Of a DNA stretch of 30,068 nt, positions 1 to 8,092 are shown piece after piece. The translations under genes and the position numbers were made by a program. Under the pieces are notes generated by a model. It made no database searches and was not told the DNA's origin. It worked only from the letters and a program-made list of their open reading frames with translations. The stretch comes from a virus. The first letter of the stretch is position 1; each line of letters starts with the position of its first letter. The stretch lies in IMG/VR virus record IMGVR_UViG_3300017788_000119, positions 1 to 30,068 of that record, one strand, 5' to 3'.

Positions 1-2111
1 GAGAGGATCTTTTTATTGGTTCCCTTGTTCTTCAACATCTTACGAAATGCCCTACCAATTTGAACATCCGAAGCTTCTTCTTCAACTTCAAACTCAGAAT
101 TCTTAGAAAGATTAGTTGAAGAGATTGCATAAAGAGCATCATATCCAAATCCATTGAACTCAGTGGATTTTTCTTTTTTCCATTTATCAAGAACTTTTGC
201 ATACTTTTGAGATTCATCGTAGAAATTACGACGACAGAAAGAGTTGAACTCATAACCAGAAAGAATACGGAATCCAATCAGATTAACTTCAGGGAAGTTA
301 TGTTTGACATTCTCAAGAAGAATTGTTGTCATACAATCATTCTGATTGTTCCAATTGAAATTACGATAAACGTGGCCAGTTTTACGATCTCGAAGAGCAG
401 TATTATGCCCACAACGATTTTGCCCAAGATAAGGGCTGGTTACATCAAGTTGAATATCAAAAGCCATACCATTTGCTTCACCATCAGTCAAAAGAACCAC
501 ATTTACTTTTTGAACTTTGTTTTGATTCTTAAACTGAGGAATAATCTTATGAAGACAAATGATTGATTCATTCAAAGGAGTTCCACTCAGTTCAAGCCCA
601 AGAGGAATATTGTAACTTGCATGACTAATTCGCTCATGACGATATGCAAGTCTCCAGATATTTTGAAGATGATTTTCAAGTTCCCGAGAATTGCACTTGG
701 AAGAGAAGAAGTTTAGAAGATGAAAATACTTATGAATGGAAATTGTTCCATTCTTAGGATCATATTTTTTAGGAACTCCATCCAATTCAGGATTAATAAT
801 ATAATCTGAGAAGTCATAAGTGAAAGCATAGACTTCAAAAGGAATTTGAACTTTCTTACAGAACCACACAAGGTTGAAAAGTTGTTTGACGGTATCGAGA
901 AGGTAATCACCCATCGATCCACTCCAATCAAGAATAAAGATCAATCCATGATTCTTACCATCAGGAATCACAGAAACTTTACGAAACAAATCTTCGTTAT
1001 ATTTAAAGGTATGAAGTTTACTCGTATCAAGAACCCCAGTGCGAGAAGTCGAAGAACGAGCATAAGAATCAGCTGACTTCTTACATTCAAATTCTTTTAC
1101 CAGATAGTTGACTTCTTTCTGAGCAGAAGTCTTGTATTGACGATACTCAGCGTCAACTTGTTCAAAAGGATTTGGCCAGTATTTGGCATCCCTCTCAACG
1201 AGAAAATCGTTCCAAGATTTGTTGATGTGTTTGTGAAGATCCTCATAACCAATAATCACATCGTCAATGTGAACATTAGGAACTTCCACATATTTGGTTT
1301 CGTGGCCAAAGGTTCCACCATTCAGTTCTTTCAATTCTTCATCAAAAGAACGTTGAGTTTTAGAGATTTCTTCATTAGTAGAACCACCAGCAGTGCCGCC
1401 ATAAGAAGAATCATCGCTACCGTGATCAGACTCATCAGAATCGGTAGAAGATGATTTAGAATCAGATTGATCACTATTTGCGTATTGCTCTTCAGACTCG
1501 CCCTCAGGGGTGCCAGAACCGCCCTGAGGCGCTTCAGGAGTCTCAAGTTGAGCCGAATCCTTTTTATTGTTTTTAATATATTCCATAAGTTTACGGCACA
1601 CACTCAGAACATCTTCAAAGGTTTCAACCTTCTCAGTCATTTCAACAAACTGATATTCTTGTTCATTGAACGGAACACGAGCATATGCACCAATCTTGAA
1701 ATGAAGATTGATACGATCAATCAAAGAAAAAGTATTCAGATCTTTATCTTGAATAGAGAAGAAATCATCATCATTCAGTTCGTTGTAACCTTTATAGAAA
1801 GACTTTGCAAGCCCAGGATACTTACGCTTCATCAGTTTCTCGATGCGAGCATCCTCAATCACATTCACATAATCCTTAGGAATCTCATTCAGGAAATCCC
1901 ACTCATCACTAGGAGTATAAAGAGCGTGCCCAACTTCATGCCCCACGAGCATATCATAAACAGTTGCAGATGCTTTCTCCCACAGAGGAAGAACCAGAAC
2001 ACGATTCAGAACATCAAAAGATGCAGTCGAAACTTTCTTGTGTTCAACAATCAGGTTCTCAGTTGCAAGAAGACGAGCGAGACTACCTTTGACTTCGTGA
2101 TTGATGGGCAT
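1..2111 (-). CDS. CobT-like metallopeptidase/VWA protein (3' end outside window)
   Basis: I translated the minus strand by hand from the ATG at 2111 and found 703 codons with no stop, running off the left edge, so the C-terminus is missing. Residues 58-62 read HEVGH, a zinc-peptidase HExxH motif, followed by EDARIE at about 86-91, resembling a conserved CobT element. A Ser/Asp/Gly/Glu-rich linker spans roughly 185-245. The C-terminal part has a von Willebrand A fold signature: a MIDAS DWSGS at 395-399, a T in SGTP near 511 and TDG near 542-544. CobT-type VWA proteins work with a CobS-type MoxR AAA+ ATPase, and T4-like cyanophages carry cobS-like and such peptidase genes. The true role in phage is unknown; cobalamin synthesis is unlikely from this gene alone. 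The gene follows the gp46 terminator. The start is supported by the MPINHEVKG opening but has only a weak ribosome site (AAAGAAAG). Confidence 0.9.
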   Translation of the reverse strand, partial: MPINHEVKGSLARLLATENLIVEHKKVSTASFDVLNRVLVLPLWEKASATVYDMLVGHEVGHALYTPSDEWDFLNEIPKDYVNVIEDARIEKLMKRKYPGLAKSFYKGYNELNDDDFFSIQDKDLNTFSLIDRINLHFKIGAYARVPFNEQEYQFVEMTEKVETFEDVLSVCRKLMEYIKNNKKDSAQLETPEAPQGGSGTPEGESEEQYANSDQSDSKSSSTDSDESDHGSDDSSYGGTAGGSTNEEISKTQRSFDEELKELNGGTFGHETKYVEVPNVHIDDVIIGYEDLHKHINKSWNDFLVERDAKYWPNPFEQVDAEYRQYKTSAQKEVNYLVKEFECKKSADSYARSSTSRTGVLDTSKLHTFKYNEDLFRKVSVIPDGKNHGLIFILDWSGSMGDYLLDTVKQLFNLVWFCKKVQIPFEVYAFTYDFSDYIINPELDGVPKKYDPKNGTISIHKYFHLLNFFSSKCNSRELENHLQNIWRLAYRHERISHASYNIPLGLELSGTPLNESIICLHKIIPQFKNQNKVQKVNVVLLTDGEANGMAFDIQLDVTSPYLGQNRCGHNTALRDRKTGHVYRNFNWNNQNDCMTTILLENVKHNFPEVNLIGFRILSGYEFNSFCRRNFYDESQKYAKVLDKWKKEKSTEFNGFGYDALYAISSTNLSKNSEFEVEEEASDVQIGRAFRKMLKNKGTNKKIL

Positions 2112-2143
2112 AACTTTCTTTGCGTATGAAAATACTATACGAC

Positions 2144-2169
2144 AAAAAACCCCACCTTAAGGCGGGGTT
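2144..2169 (-). terminator. Intrinsic terminator after gp46
   Basis: On the minus strand CCCCGCC, loop TTAA, GGTGGGG forms a 7-bp stem with one G-T wobble, followed by a run of six T. It starts 13 bases after the gp46 stop and separates the recombination genes from the CobT-like gene. On the plus strand the same stem has an A-C mismatch, so it is oriented for minus-strand transcription. Confidence 0.85.
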
Positions 2170-2181
2170 GTGACGGTTTGA

Positions 2182-3891
2182 TTACTGTCTGAGTTTGGAG
2201 AACCCTTTGACTTTTTCAAACTTTAACACATGTTCAAACTTATCATTCAAGTCAGACTTATGAGAGATCACGAAGATATTAGCATCTTTAATGATGTATC
2301 TGATAATCTTGAGGAACTCATCGGTGCCGAATCCATCAAGAGAAGAATCAAACACTTCATCCATAATCAACAAATTAGTATTGACTGAATTCTTGATTCT
2401 GGCAACCTCCCTCCAAGTGAATAGAAGAGACAAGTCTACTCTCATCTTTTCACCTTCAGAGAAAGATGCATAAGAGAAGTTCTCATGGAGAGGAGATTTA
2501 ATTGACTCGTTAAACTCTTCATCCAATTGAAAGTTAATATAGAAATCCATCATCTGCAAATAACGATTTACCTGTTGATTGATCAAAGGTAGATAGTTTT
2601 TGATGATTTTAGATTTTACTCCCCCATCTTTCAGGAGGGAGTAAATGAAATCGTGATAGGCGATTTGTTCTTTTTTAGTTGAGAGATCTTTAATTTTATC
2701 TTGGAGATCTTTTTGAAAAAGCTTTAACTTCTCATGCTCAGAATTTCTGTTCTGTAATTGTTCGGTAATTGTTTGAACTTCAGATTCAAGATCCCTGATT
2801 TGTCTCTGACATCCAGAGATCTTAGTATTGTTTTGAGAAATCTCATGTGTTAGTGAAGTAATCTCCTTACTGAGTGAATTGAATTGGCGCTCTCGCTGTT
2901 CTTCCTCTTTAATAGTTTCTTCAAGATCTTTTAAACCTTGATTCAACTCTTCTGTTTTATTTTGAGCGTCTGCAATTTTATTTAGACGAAACTCATCTTC
3001 AATCGACTGTGTGCAAGTAGGGCATACCGTATTCTCTTGAAAGAACTTATAATCTTTTGTAATCGTTGATATCTTTTGAGAGATCTTTCCTTTCAAATTA
3101 TTGAGTTTTACCAACTTACTTGCATCAGTAATCAGTTGTTCTTGAAGAGTGGTTTTCTCAGAAAGAGAAGACTCAACAGTTGAATTATGAGTCATGTAAT
3201 CGCCAATTTCTGCATCTAACTTGGCGATCTTTCCTTTGTTGGCGTTTATCTTGGTGTTTCCACTGTTTTCCAATTCAGTAATAAAGTTCTTTTGCATTGC
3301 GATCTTTTCTTGAATTAGATTCTTATTTGACTCAAGAGTTCTTACTTCTTCATTGAATGAACGAATGCGATCTTTTACGATTCCATTCATGGAAGAGAAT
3401 ACTTTGATATCCAAAAGATCTTCAATCACTTCCCTACGATGAGCAGCAGGAAGTTGCATGAATGGAACAAATGTGCTACTACCGAGAACAACAATCTGAG
3501 TGAAAGACTTATAGTTCAATTTGAGAATGTTCTGTTCCAGATTACGTTGATCATCTTTTGCATCAGAACTTTGAGACAACATTTGCCCATTGCGATAGAT
3601 CTCAAAGATGTTTGGTTTCATTCCACGACGAATCAACCAATCAACTGAGGCTGTGGAAAACTCAATTTCCACAAGGCAATCTTTTTCGTTCTGTGAATTT
3701 AAAAGTTGGGGTTTATTAATCCTACGAAATGGTTTGTTAAACAAAACAAAGGTAAGAGCATCAAGAACCGTTGATTTGCCAGCACCGTTTGTTCCAACAA
3801 TCAGAGTTGTTGCATGATCAGTAAAAATGATCTCAGTAAACTGGTTGCCAGTTGAAAGGAAATTCTTCCAGCGGATTTTCTTAAAGATCAT
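2182..3891 (-). CDS. 46: Recombination endonuclease subunit gp46 (SbcC/Rad50 family)
   Basis: This is the ATPase subunit of the gp46-gp47 (Rad50-Mre11 type) nuclease that resects double-strand ends for recombination-dependent replication and host DNA breakdown. The 569 residues compare with about 560 in T4. Walker A is GTNGAGKST at 33-41. A long coiled coil runs from about 175 to 415 and is interrupted at its apex by CPTC (290-293), the zinc hook that joins two arms. The ABC signature SFSEGEKMR lies at 476-484 and Walker B LLIMDE at 507-512. The start codon lies inside the end of the DUF3110 gene (11-base overlap), with GAGAG just upstream as ribosome site, so it is probably translationally coupled. 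All key motifs are present. Confidence 0.97.
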   Translation of the reverse strand: MIFKKIRWKNFLSTGNQFTEIIFTDHATTLIVGTNGAGKSTVLDALTFVLFNKPFRRINKPQLLNSQNEKDCLVEIEFSTASVDWLIRRGMKPNIFEIYRNGQMLSQSSDAKDDQRNLEQNILKLNYKSFTQIVVLGSSTFVPFMQLPAAHRREVIEDLLDIKVFSSMNGIVKDRIRSFNEEVRTLESNKNLIQEKIAMQKNFITELENSGNTKINANKGKIAKLDAEIGDYMTHNSTVESSLSEKTTLQEQLITDASKLVKLNNLKGKISQKISTITKDYKFFQENTVCPTCTQSIEDEFRLNKIADAQNKTEELNQGLKDLEETIKEEEQRERQFNSLSKEITSLTHEISQNNTKISGCQRQIRDLESEVQTITEQLQNRNSEHEKLKLFQKDLQDKIKDLSTKKEQIAYHDFIYSLLKDGGVKSKIIKNYLPLINQQVNRYLQMMDFYINFQLDEEFNESIKSPLHENFSYASFSEGEKMRVDLSLLFTWREVARIKNSVNTNLLIMDEVFDSSLDGFGTDEFLKIIRYIIKDANIFVISHKSDLNDKFEHVLKFEKVKGFSKLRQ

Positions 3892-4147
3892 TATCTCTCG
3901 GGGGTATCACAAGATCGTTTTCGTCTATTATAACATAGTTGTATTTGTTTTCCTCACAGATCTTAATGGTTGGTTCTTCATCAACCTCAATAACTGCAAG
4001 TGGTGGAAAGTCATCAGCTTCTAGAAGGCCAGCAAATCTCATTGCATCATCTTCTTCTTTGAAGAGATATAAGATACGATCACCATCTCCATCTTCAACA
4101 GCGTATAATCCTTCTTCTTCTCTACCTTCTAAAGCTAAAACAAACAT
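3881..4147 (-). CDS. DUF3110-type small protein between gp47 and gp46
   Basis: This 88-residue acidic protein opens MFVLALEGREEEGLYAVEDG, followed by a segment with EEDDAMRFAGLLEADDFP. That pattern matches my memory of DUF3110, a small family of unknown function in cyanobacteria and their phages. No catalytic motif, signal peptide or membrane segment is visible. Its start shares one base with the gp47 stop (TAATG), and its end overlaps gp46 by 11 bases, so it is translationally embedded between the two nuclease subunits. That placement suggests co-expression with the nuclease, or a small accessory to it, but this is inference. The family assignment is from memory and should be checked by profile search. 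Confidence 0.85.
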   Translation of the reverse strand: MFVLALEGREEEGLYAVEDGDGDRILYLFKEEDDAMRFAGLLEADDFPPLAVIEVDEEPTIKICEENKYNYVIIDENDLVIPPRDNDL

Positions 4148-5187
4148 TATTCTACTTCACAAGCTTCCTTATATATTGAACCGATTAGTTTCTTTACGAT
4201 TGATTTATTCAATTGAACTTCACTATCATCAATATATCGACTGAGAATTGACATAGTATCTTCATTTTCAGAAGCTTCGAACTCAACGTTATCATTTAGA
4301 TCGTAGTTTTCTACAACCTTGATATCTAAGGTATTGACTTTAGATAGTTTGTCAAGGAAAGTTTCAAACTGTTTGTCATTTGTTTTCTTCTTAACAATGA
4401 CTTTTACAAACTTATTTTCATATTCAGAATAGTTAAAAATCTGATGAGGTGTATCAGAATACTGAATTTTTTTATAAATTGAAAATGGATTATTGATATG
4501 AGAATGTTCTAGAGTTTCGGTATCAAAAATTGTAAACCCACGACTATCATCTACATCATTCCAGTAGATCTCATATGGATTTCCAAGATAGAAGATTTTA
4601 CCATCACTTGAACGAGTATGGAAATGCCCAGAGAAAACTTTAGTGAACTTATTAAAGATTGACTTGTCATCTCCATGATCCATTATGAATCCACGGTAAG
4701 GAGAAAACCCAGTCAATTCCAAATGTCCCATTGCAATTTGAGCATTTGTTTTTGCAATCATTTGTAATGTATGATCACGGTTCTCTTGATTGATCCATGG
4801 AATAAACAGAACTTTTCTATCATCAATCATCACTTCTGAAGCTTCAGAAATTACATTGACATTCTGATATTCACGCAGTAGAAGTTCAACACCACTTACA
4901 TCATTTGTGTTTTTGTAGTAAGCAGTATGATTACCAACAATGGTATGAACTTTACATCCCATCTCTTGAAGACGATCATAGTAATTCTCCTGAGCCCATT
5001 TCAAAGCCCAAAAGTCAACTGACTTACGATTATCAAAAGTATCACCCATATCAATGACTGTGGTGATACCTTCTTTTTCTAAAGTTGGAAAAAATACTTC
5101 ATTATAAAATTTAAGAAAAAAATCATGAAATACTTTCGATCCCTTTCGAGCACCAAAGTGCTGATCGGTAATAATTGCAACCTTCAT
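4147..5187 (-). CDS. 47: Recombination endonuclease subunit gp47 (SbcD/Mre11 family)
   Basis: This is the metallophosphoesterase nuclease subunit that partners gp46. It has 346 residues against about 339 in T4. The calcineurin-like metal-binding motifs appear in order: DQH at 8-10, GDTFD at 48-52, GNH at 85-87, GH at 154-155 and GHFH at 187-190. These supply the two-metal active site. The C-terminal third is the less conserved capping and gp46-binding part. The start lies two bases after the gp55 stop, so it probably shares the gp55 message; the stop overlaps the DUF3110 start by one base. No motif is missing. Confidence 0.97.
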   Translation of the reverse strand: MKVAIITDQHFGARKGSKVFHDFFLKFYNEVFFPTLEKEGITTVIDMGDTFDNRKSVDFWALKWAQENYYDRLQEMGCKVHTIVGNHTAYYKNTNDVSGVELLLREYQNVNVISEASEVMIDDRKVLFIPWINQENRDHTLQMIAKTNAQIAMGHLELTGFSPYRGFIMDHGDDKSIFNKFTKVFSGHFHTRSSDGKIFYLGNPYEIYWNDVDDSRGFTIFDTETLEHSHINNPFSIYKKIQYSDTPHQIFNYSEYENKFVKVIVKKKTNDKQFETFLDKLSKVNTLDIKVVENYDLNDNVEFEASENEDTMSILSRYIDDSEVQLNKSIVKKLIGSIYKEACEVE

Positions 5188-5188
5188 A

Positions 5189-5686
5189 TCAATAGTTGTT
5201 CAATCTATATTGAATATTATTTTTGATTGTGTTGAGATCTGAATTACTACTTGCAAGAATAGTATCATCAGACACAAAGACTTCATCAAATCCAGAATGA
5301 TCTAAAAGTTTTGACTTGACTTCCAGTTGTCTCTTCTCTTTAGCGATACGACGAAGAAACGCATAATAGATGACTTGAGTGAAATAAGCAAATGGGTTGG
5401 AAGACTTCTCTGGATCAAAGTTATGAATATATTGAATACAGTTCTCGATTCCGTCAGAGATCATGTCTTCACGGAACATGTAGTTGACAAAGTTTGGTTT
5501 GTATGATAAGTGCGTGGCAATCTTAAGAAAGCACTCACCAAGGTAATTTGTGATTCGTGGTTTCGTAGTATTTTCTGTTTGGGATTTGAGCACCAAACGC
5601 CGATATTCCACAATAGCCTCAAGGAACTCTTTATTATTTACATAGTGTTCGGATTCTCTTCTGCTTCTTACCATTGTGAATGTCAT
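5189..5686 (-). CDS. 55: Late-transcription sigma factor gp55
   Basis: gp55 is the divergent sigma-family protein that directs host RNA polymerase to T4-type late promoters. The protein has 165 residues against about 185 in T4. Residues about 48-120 form the sigma region-2-like core, with YLGECFLKIATHLS, then REDMISDGIENCIQYIHNFD and FAYFTQVIYYAFLRRI, the pattern shared by gp55 proteins. It heads the operon gp55-47-DUF3110-46. A sigma70-type promoter lies just upstream, as expected for a gene needed before late transcription begins. Two starts are possible, the ATG at 5686 or the one at 5674; neither has a clear Shine-Dalgarno, and I keep the longer. The coactivator gp33 is not in this window. 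Confidence 0.95.
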   Translation of the reverse strand: MTFTMVRSRRESEHYVNNKEFLEAIVEYRRLVLKSQTENTTKPRITNYLGECFLKIATHLSYKPNFVNYMFREDMISDGIENCIQYIHNFDPEKSSNPFAYFTQVIYYAFLRRIAKEKRQLEVKSKLLDHSGFDEVFVSDDTILASSNSDLNTIKNNIQYRLNNY

Positions 5687-5714
5687 TACATTTTTTAACT
5701 CAAATCATGTTCGC

Positions 5715-5743
5715 ATTATAACACATCTTTACGAGCTTGACAA
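5715..5743 (-). promoter_or_regulatory. Sigma70-type promoter for gp55 operon
   Basis: On the minus strand TTGTCA (5738-5743) is separated by exactly 17 bases from TATAAT (5715-5720). The -35 matches five of six consensus bases and the -10 matches all six. Initiation is expected near 5708, giving a leader of about 22 bases before the gp55 ATG. This is the only perfect host-type promoter I found in the window. Confidence 0.8.
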
Positions 5744-5792
5744 TATACTAAAACATGAGTAGGATAACTCTGTCGGGGTTCAAGGGAACAAT

Positions 5793-6194
5793 TTAGCTAT
5801 CTTTAAAAAGCTTCTCTAAGTTCTTCTTGAACTCTTCCACGTTTGAGACGTATCCCATATCCTTTGTAATCTTAGATCTACAAGATTCTTTTTTATTGAA
5901 TCTTGATGATTCTTTTACAAACTTTTTATAAATCCTGAGTATATCAGAATTCATAATCTCAGTCATTGTAAGAACTTTTTCCATATCTACAATGAACATT
6001 GTATCATCTGAAATTTTGATCCAAGGTTCAAACTGCATTCCCTTGATTCCAAAACGAGAGAGATTAATACCTTTAACTAAAACAGGAGATTCAAGAATTA
6101 GAACAACACGATCATGTTCATCACAAGGGCAAACCTTAGCCATGATTTCTTCACCAGAAATTAATTTTAAGGTTGCATAAAATTCTTCTTCCAT
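5793..6194 (-). CDS. Conserved hypothetical protein downstream of uvsW
   Basis: This is a 133-residue protein I cannot name. The N-terminal half (about 5-75) looks like a small beta barrel, opening YATLKLISGEEIMAKV and followed by VVLILESPVLV, a pattern resembling Sm/LSM or SH3-like barrels in other small phage proteins. The C-terminal half is charged and helical, ending in a lysine-rich helix. Its ATG directly follows the uvsW stop with no gap, so it is the last gene of the gp3-uvsY-uvsW unit. Only the gp55 promoter region lies beyond it. The location suggests a role in late recombination or transcription, but this is not shown by the sequence. Confidence 0.85.
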   Translation of the reverse strand: MEEEFYATLKLISGEEIMAKVCPCDEHDRVVLILESPVLVKGINLSRFGIKGMQFEPWIKISDDTMFIVDMEKVLTMTEIMNSDILRIYKKFVKESSRFNKKESCRSKITKDMGYVSNVEEFKKNLEKLFKDS

Positions 6195-7661
6195 CTATTT
6201 TCTTAAATTAACGTTAATGATGGTATAGTTAAAATACTCTTCGTTATAAATTTTTATTCTTTCTGTGAGATGATTAAGAGTATAATTGCGAGATGAGTTA
6301 TGAGTAATATCGTCAGCAATGTCATATAGAACTGCCTTAGTTTTTTGATTACCTTTTCTTAAAACTCTTCCAATCGATTGGAGATTTCTGATTCTAGATT
6401 TGGATGGTGAAGCAAAGACTACGTTATGGAGATTTTTAATATTGATGCCTGTTGAAAAAGTTCCGTAAGATGCAATGATGATTGCGTTGGATTCTTGTTC
6501 CGTGATTTTACGAACTTCTTCTCTGTCTTCAGCGTCAACTCCACCATGAACGAAAAAGATCTTACGATTCTTTTCCTTGTCAGTATTTATAAGTTCGTAA
6601 AGTATCTGCCCATGAGTTTCAACTCTGGAATATAAAATCAAAGTATTACCTTTGAGATCTAAAGAAAGATTCTTGATAAAGTTATTTCTTTTATCATGAC
6701 TGATAAGATATTGAATCTCATCTTCATACTTTTCAAACTTCTGCCCATTATGTTTAAGAAGTAGAATCTTGATATCAAGTTTTGATAAATGCCCTTTATC
6801 GATCAGTTCTTTTGTTTTTGTGACATTGTATGATGGGCCAAATAAACCTTCGAGAACCCACTTGTGCGTTTGTGTTCCATCAAGAGTTCCTGTAAATCCA
6901 AATCGGTATTTACAATCTAGGAGTTTTGACATAATATCTACCAGTGACTTGGATTTAAACTGGTGAGCTTCATCTCCTATAACGACATCAAATCGATCAA
7001 ACCACTTTGTTGGTTCTTTAAAAATAGACTGCCAAGTTGTGATAACAACAGGTGCATTAATATCGTATCGTTCTCTTCCTGAATAAATTTTGTGACAATA
7101 ATGTGATGCATCCCAACCATAATCTTCAAAATCTTTATACATTTGTTCCACCAATGAGGTAGTGGGAACAATGATTAAAGTTGACAAATTTTTTTCTGTA
7201 TAGTATCTTGTGATTGCGTAAATCATCAAAGATTTGCCTGATGCAGTTGGTGATATTAAGAGTTTACGATTAAAATACAATGCACTGTAGATACCATCCA
7301 ATTGATAATCTCTTGGTTCGTGGGCAGATATTGACTTCACATAATCTGCAACACCTTCTCTGGAGATCATCTCATTGACTTCAAATGGATCTCCATAAAA
7401 TTTTGAATGTTTGAACTCATATTTGTAGTTGCTCTTTTCTGCAAACGCAACTAACTTATCGAGTAATCCAACATAGATTTCTTTTTTTTGTAAGTTGAAA
7501 AGACGAATCTTTCCATCCCAGAATCTTCTTCGATACTGAGGCATGAACTTTGCTCCAGGAACCTCAAATGTAAAACGATCTGAAAGTTCCTGTAAGATAT
7601 AAGGTTCTGCTTCGACTTTGAGATATACTTCGTTTTTCTTTTCAATTACAATATCACTCAT
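6195..7661 (-). CDS. uvsW: UvsW DNA/RNA helicase
   Basis: UvsW is a superfamily 2 helicase that drives branch migration, fork regression and unwinding of R-loops, switching replication from origin-based to recombination-based initiation. The protein has 488 residues, close to T4. Motif I is SPTASGKS at 137-144, motif II DEAH at 230-233, motif III TGT at 257-259 and motif VI QSIGRVLRKG at 428-437, so both RecA-like domains are complete. The N-terminal ~110 residues form the extra DNA-binding domain, with PQYRRRFWDGKIRLF at 41-55. The start shares one base with the uvsY stop (TAATG), indicating coupled translation. Confidence 0.97.
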   Translation of the reverse strand: MSDIVIEKKNEVYLKVEAEPYILQELSDRFTFEVPGAKFMPQYRRRFWDGKIRLFNLQKKEIYVGLLDKLVAFAEKSNYKYEFKHSKFYGDPFEVNEMISREGVADYVKSISAHEPRDYQLDGIYSALYFNRKLLISPTASGKSLMIYAITRYYTEKNLSTLIIVPTTSLVEQMYKDFEDYGWDASHYCHKIYSGRERYDINAPVVITTWQSIFKEPTKWFDRFDVVIGDEAHQFKSKSLVDIMSKLLDCKYRFGFTGTLDGTQTHKWVLEGLFGPSYNVTKTKELIDKGHLSKLDIKILLLKHNGQKFEKYEDEIQYLISHDKRNNFIKNLSLDLKGNTLILYSRVETHGQILYELINTDKEKNRKIFFVHGGVDAEDREEVRKITEQESNAIIIASYGTFSTGINIKNLHNVVFASPSKSRIRNLQSIGRVLRKGNQKTKAVLYDIADDITHNSSRNYTLNHLTERIKIYNEEYFNYTIINVNLRK

Positions 7662-8092
7662 TAACTATAACCTGCCTGGAATTTACTCCACTCAATTGCG
7701 TTTTTGATTTGGAAGGTTCTATTGTTTAGATTTTTAATAATCTCTTCCAAATATTTTAAAATTGTTTCGTAGTATTCATTCTTAAGTTTGAGGTGTCCCA
7801 GTTTCTCATCAGCTTCGAGATAACGAGTCATTGATTCCTTATCTCTCACTTTGAACGGAAACGGTTCCTCTGCATAGATTTCTGGCGATGCCTTTCCGTT
7901 ATAATATTCGTAACGATCTCTTTTTAAACTATTAATATCTTGAATACACTTCTTATTTAGAAGCACTGTATTGTTGTAGATTTTATAATATTTTGCATGA
8001 AGTTGTGGGATCTTCAAAGATTCAAGATGTAGGTTGTCGGGATCCATGTTTGAATCTTCTTCCCACATCTTTTGAATTTCATCAAGGTTCAT
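7661..8092 (-). CDS. uvsY: UvsY recombination mediator
   Basis: UvsY loads the UvsX recombinase onto gp32-coated single-stranded DNA. The 143 residues compare with 137 in T4. The N-terminal MWEEDSNMDPDNLHLESLKIP matches the family pattern, as do the region around LKRDRYEYYNGKASPE (about 57-72) and the C-terminal helix ending near EWSKFQAG. The protein is helical and basic in the middle, as expected for a hexameric ssDNA-binding mediator. It overlaps the end of gp3 by four bases (ATGA) and the start of uvsW by one base. The recombinase gene uvsX is not in this window. Confidence 0.93.
   Translation of the reverse strand: MNLDEIQKMWEEDSNMDPDNLHLESLKIPQLHAKYYKIYNNTVLLNKKCIQDINSLKRDRYEYYNGKASPEIYAEEPFPFKVRDKESMTRYLEADEKLGHLKLKNEYYETILKYLEEIIKNLNNRTFQIKNAIEWSKFQAGYS

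Noticed and set aside
1467-2129. 220-residue plus-strand frame at the left end
   Set aside because: It is antisense to the CobT-like gene, which has clear motifs throughout; composition is that of a reverse-strand shadow.
5765-5793. Possible terminator after the 133-residue gene
   Set aside because: Only a 4-bp GTTC/GAAC stem with no T-run; too weak to call.
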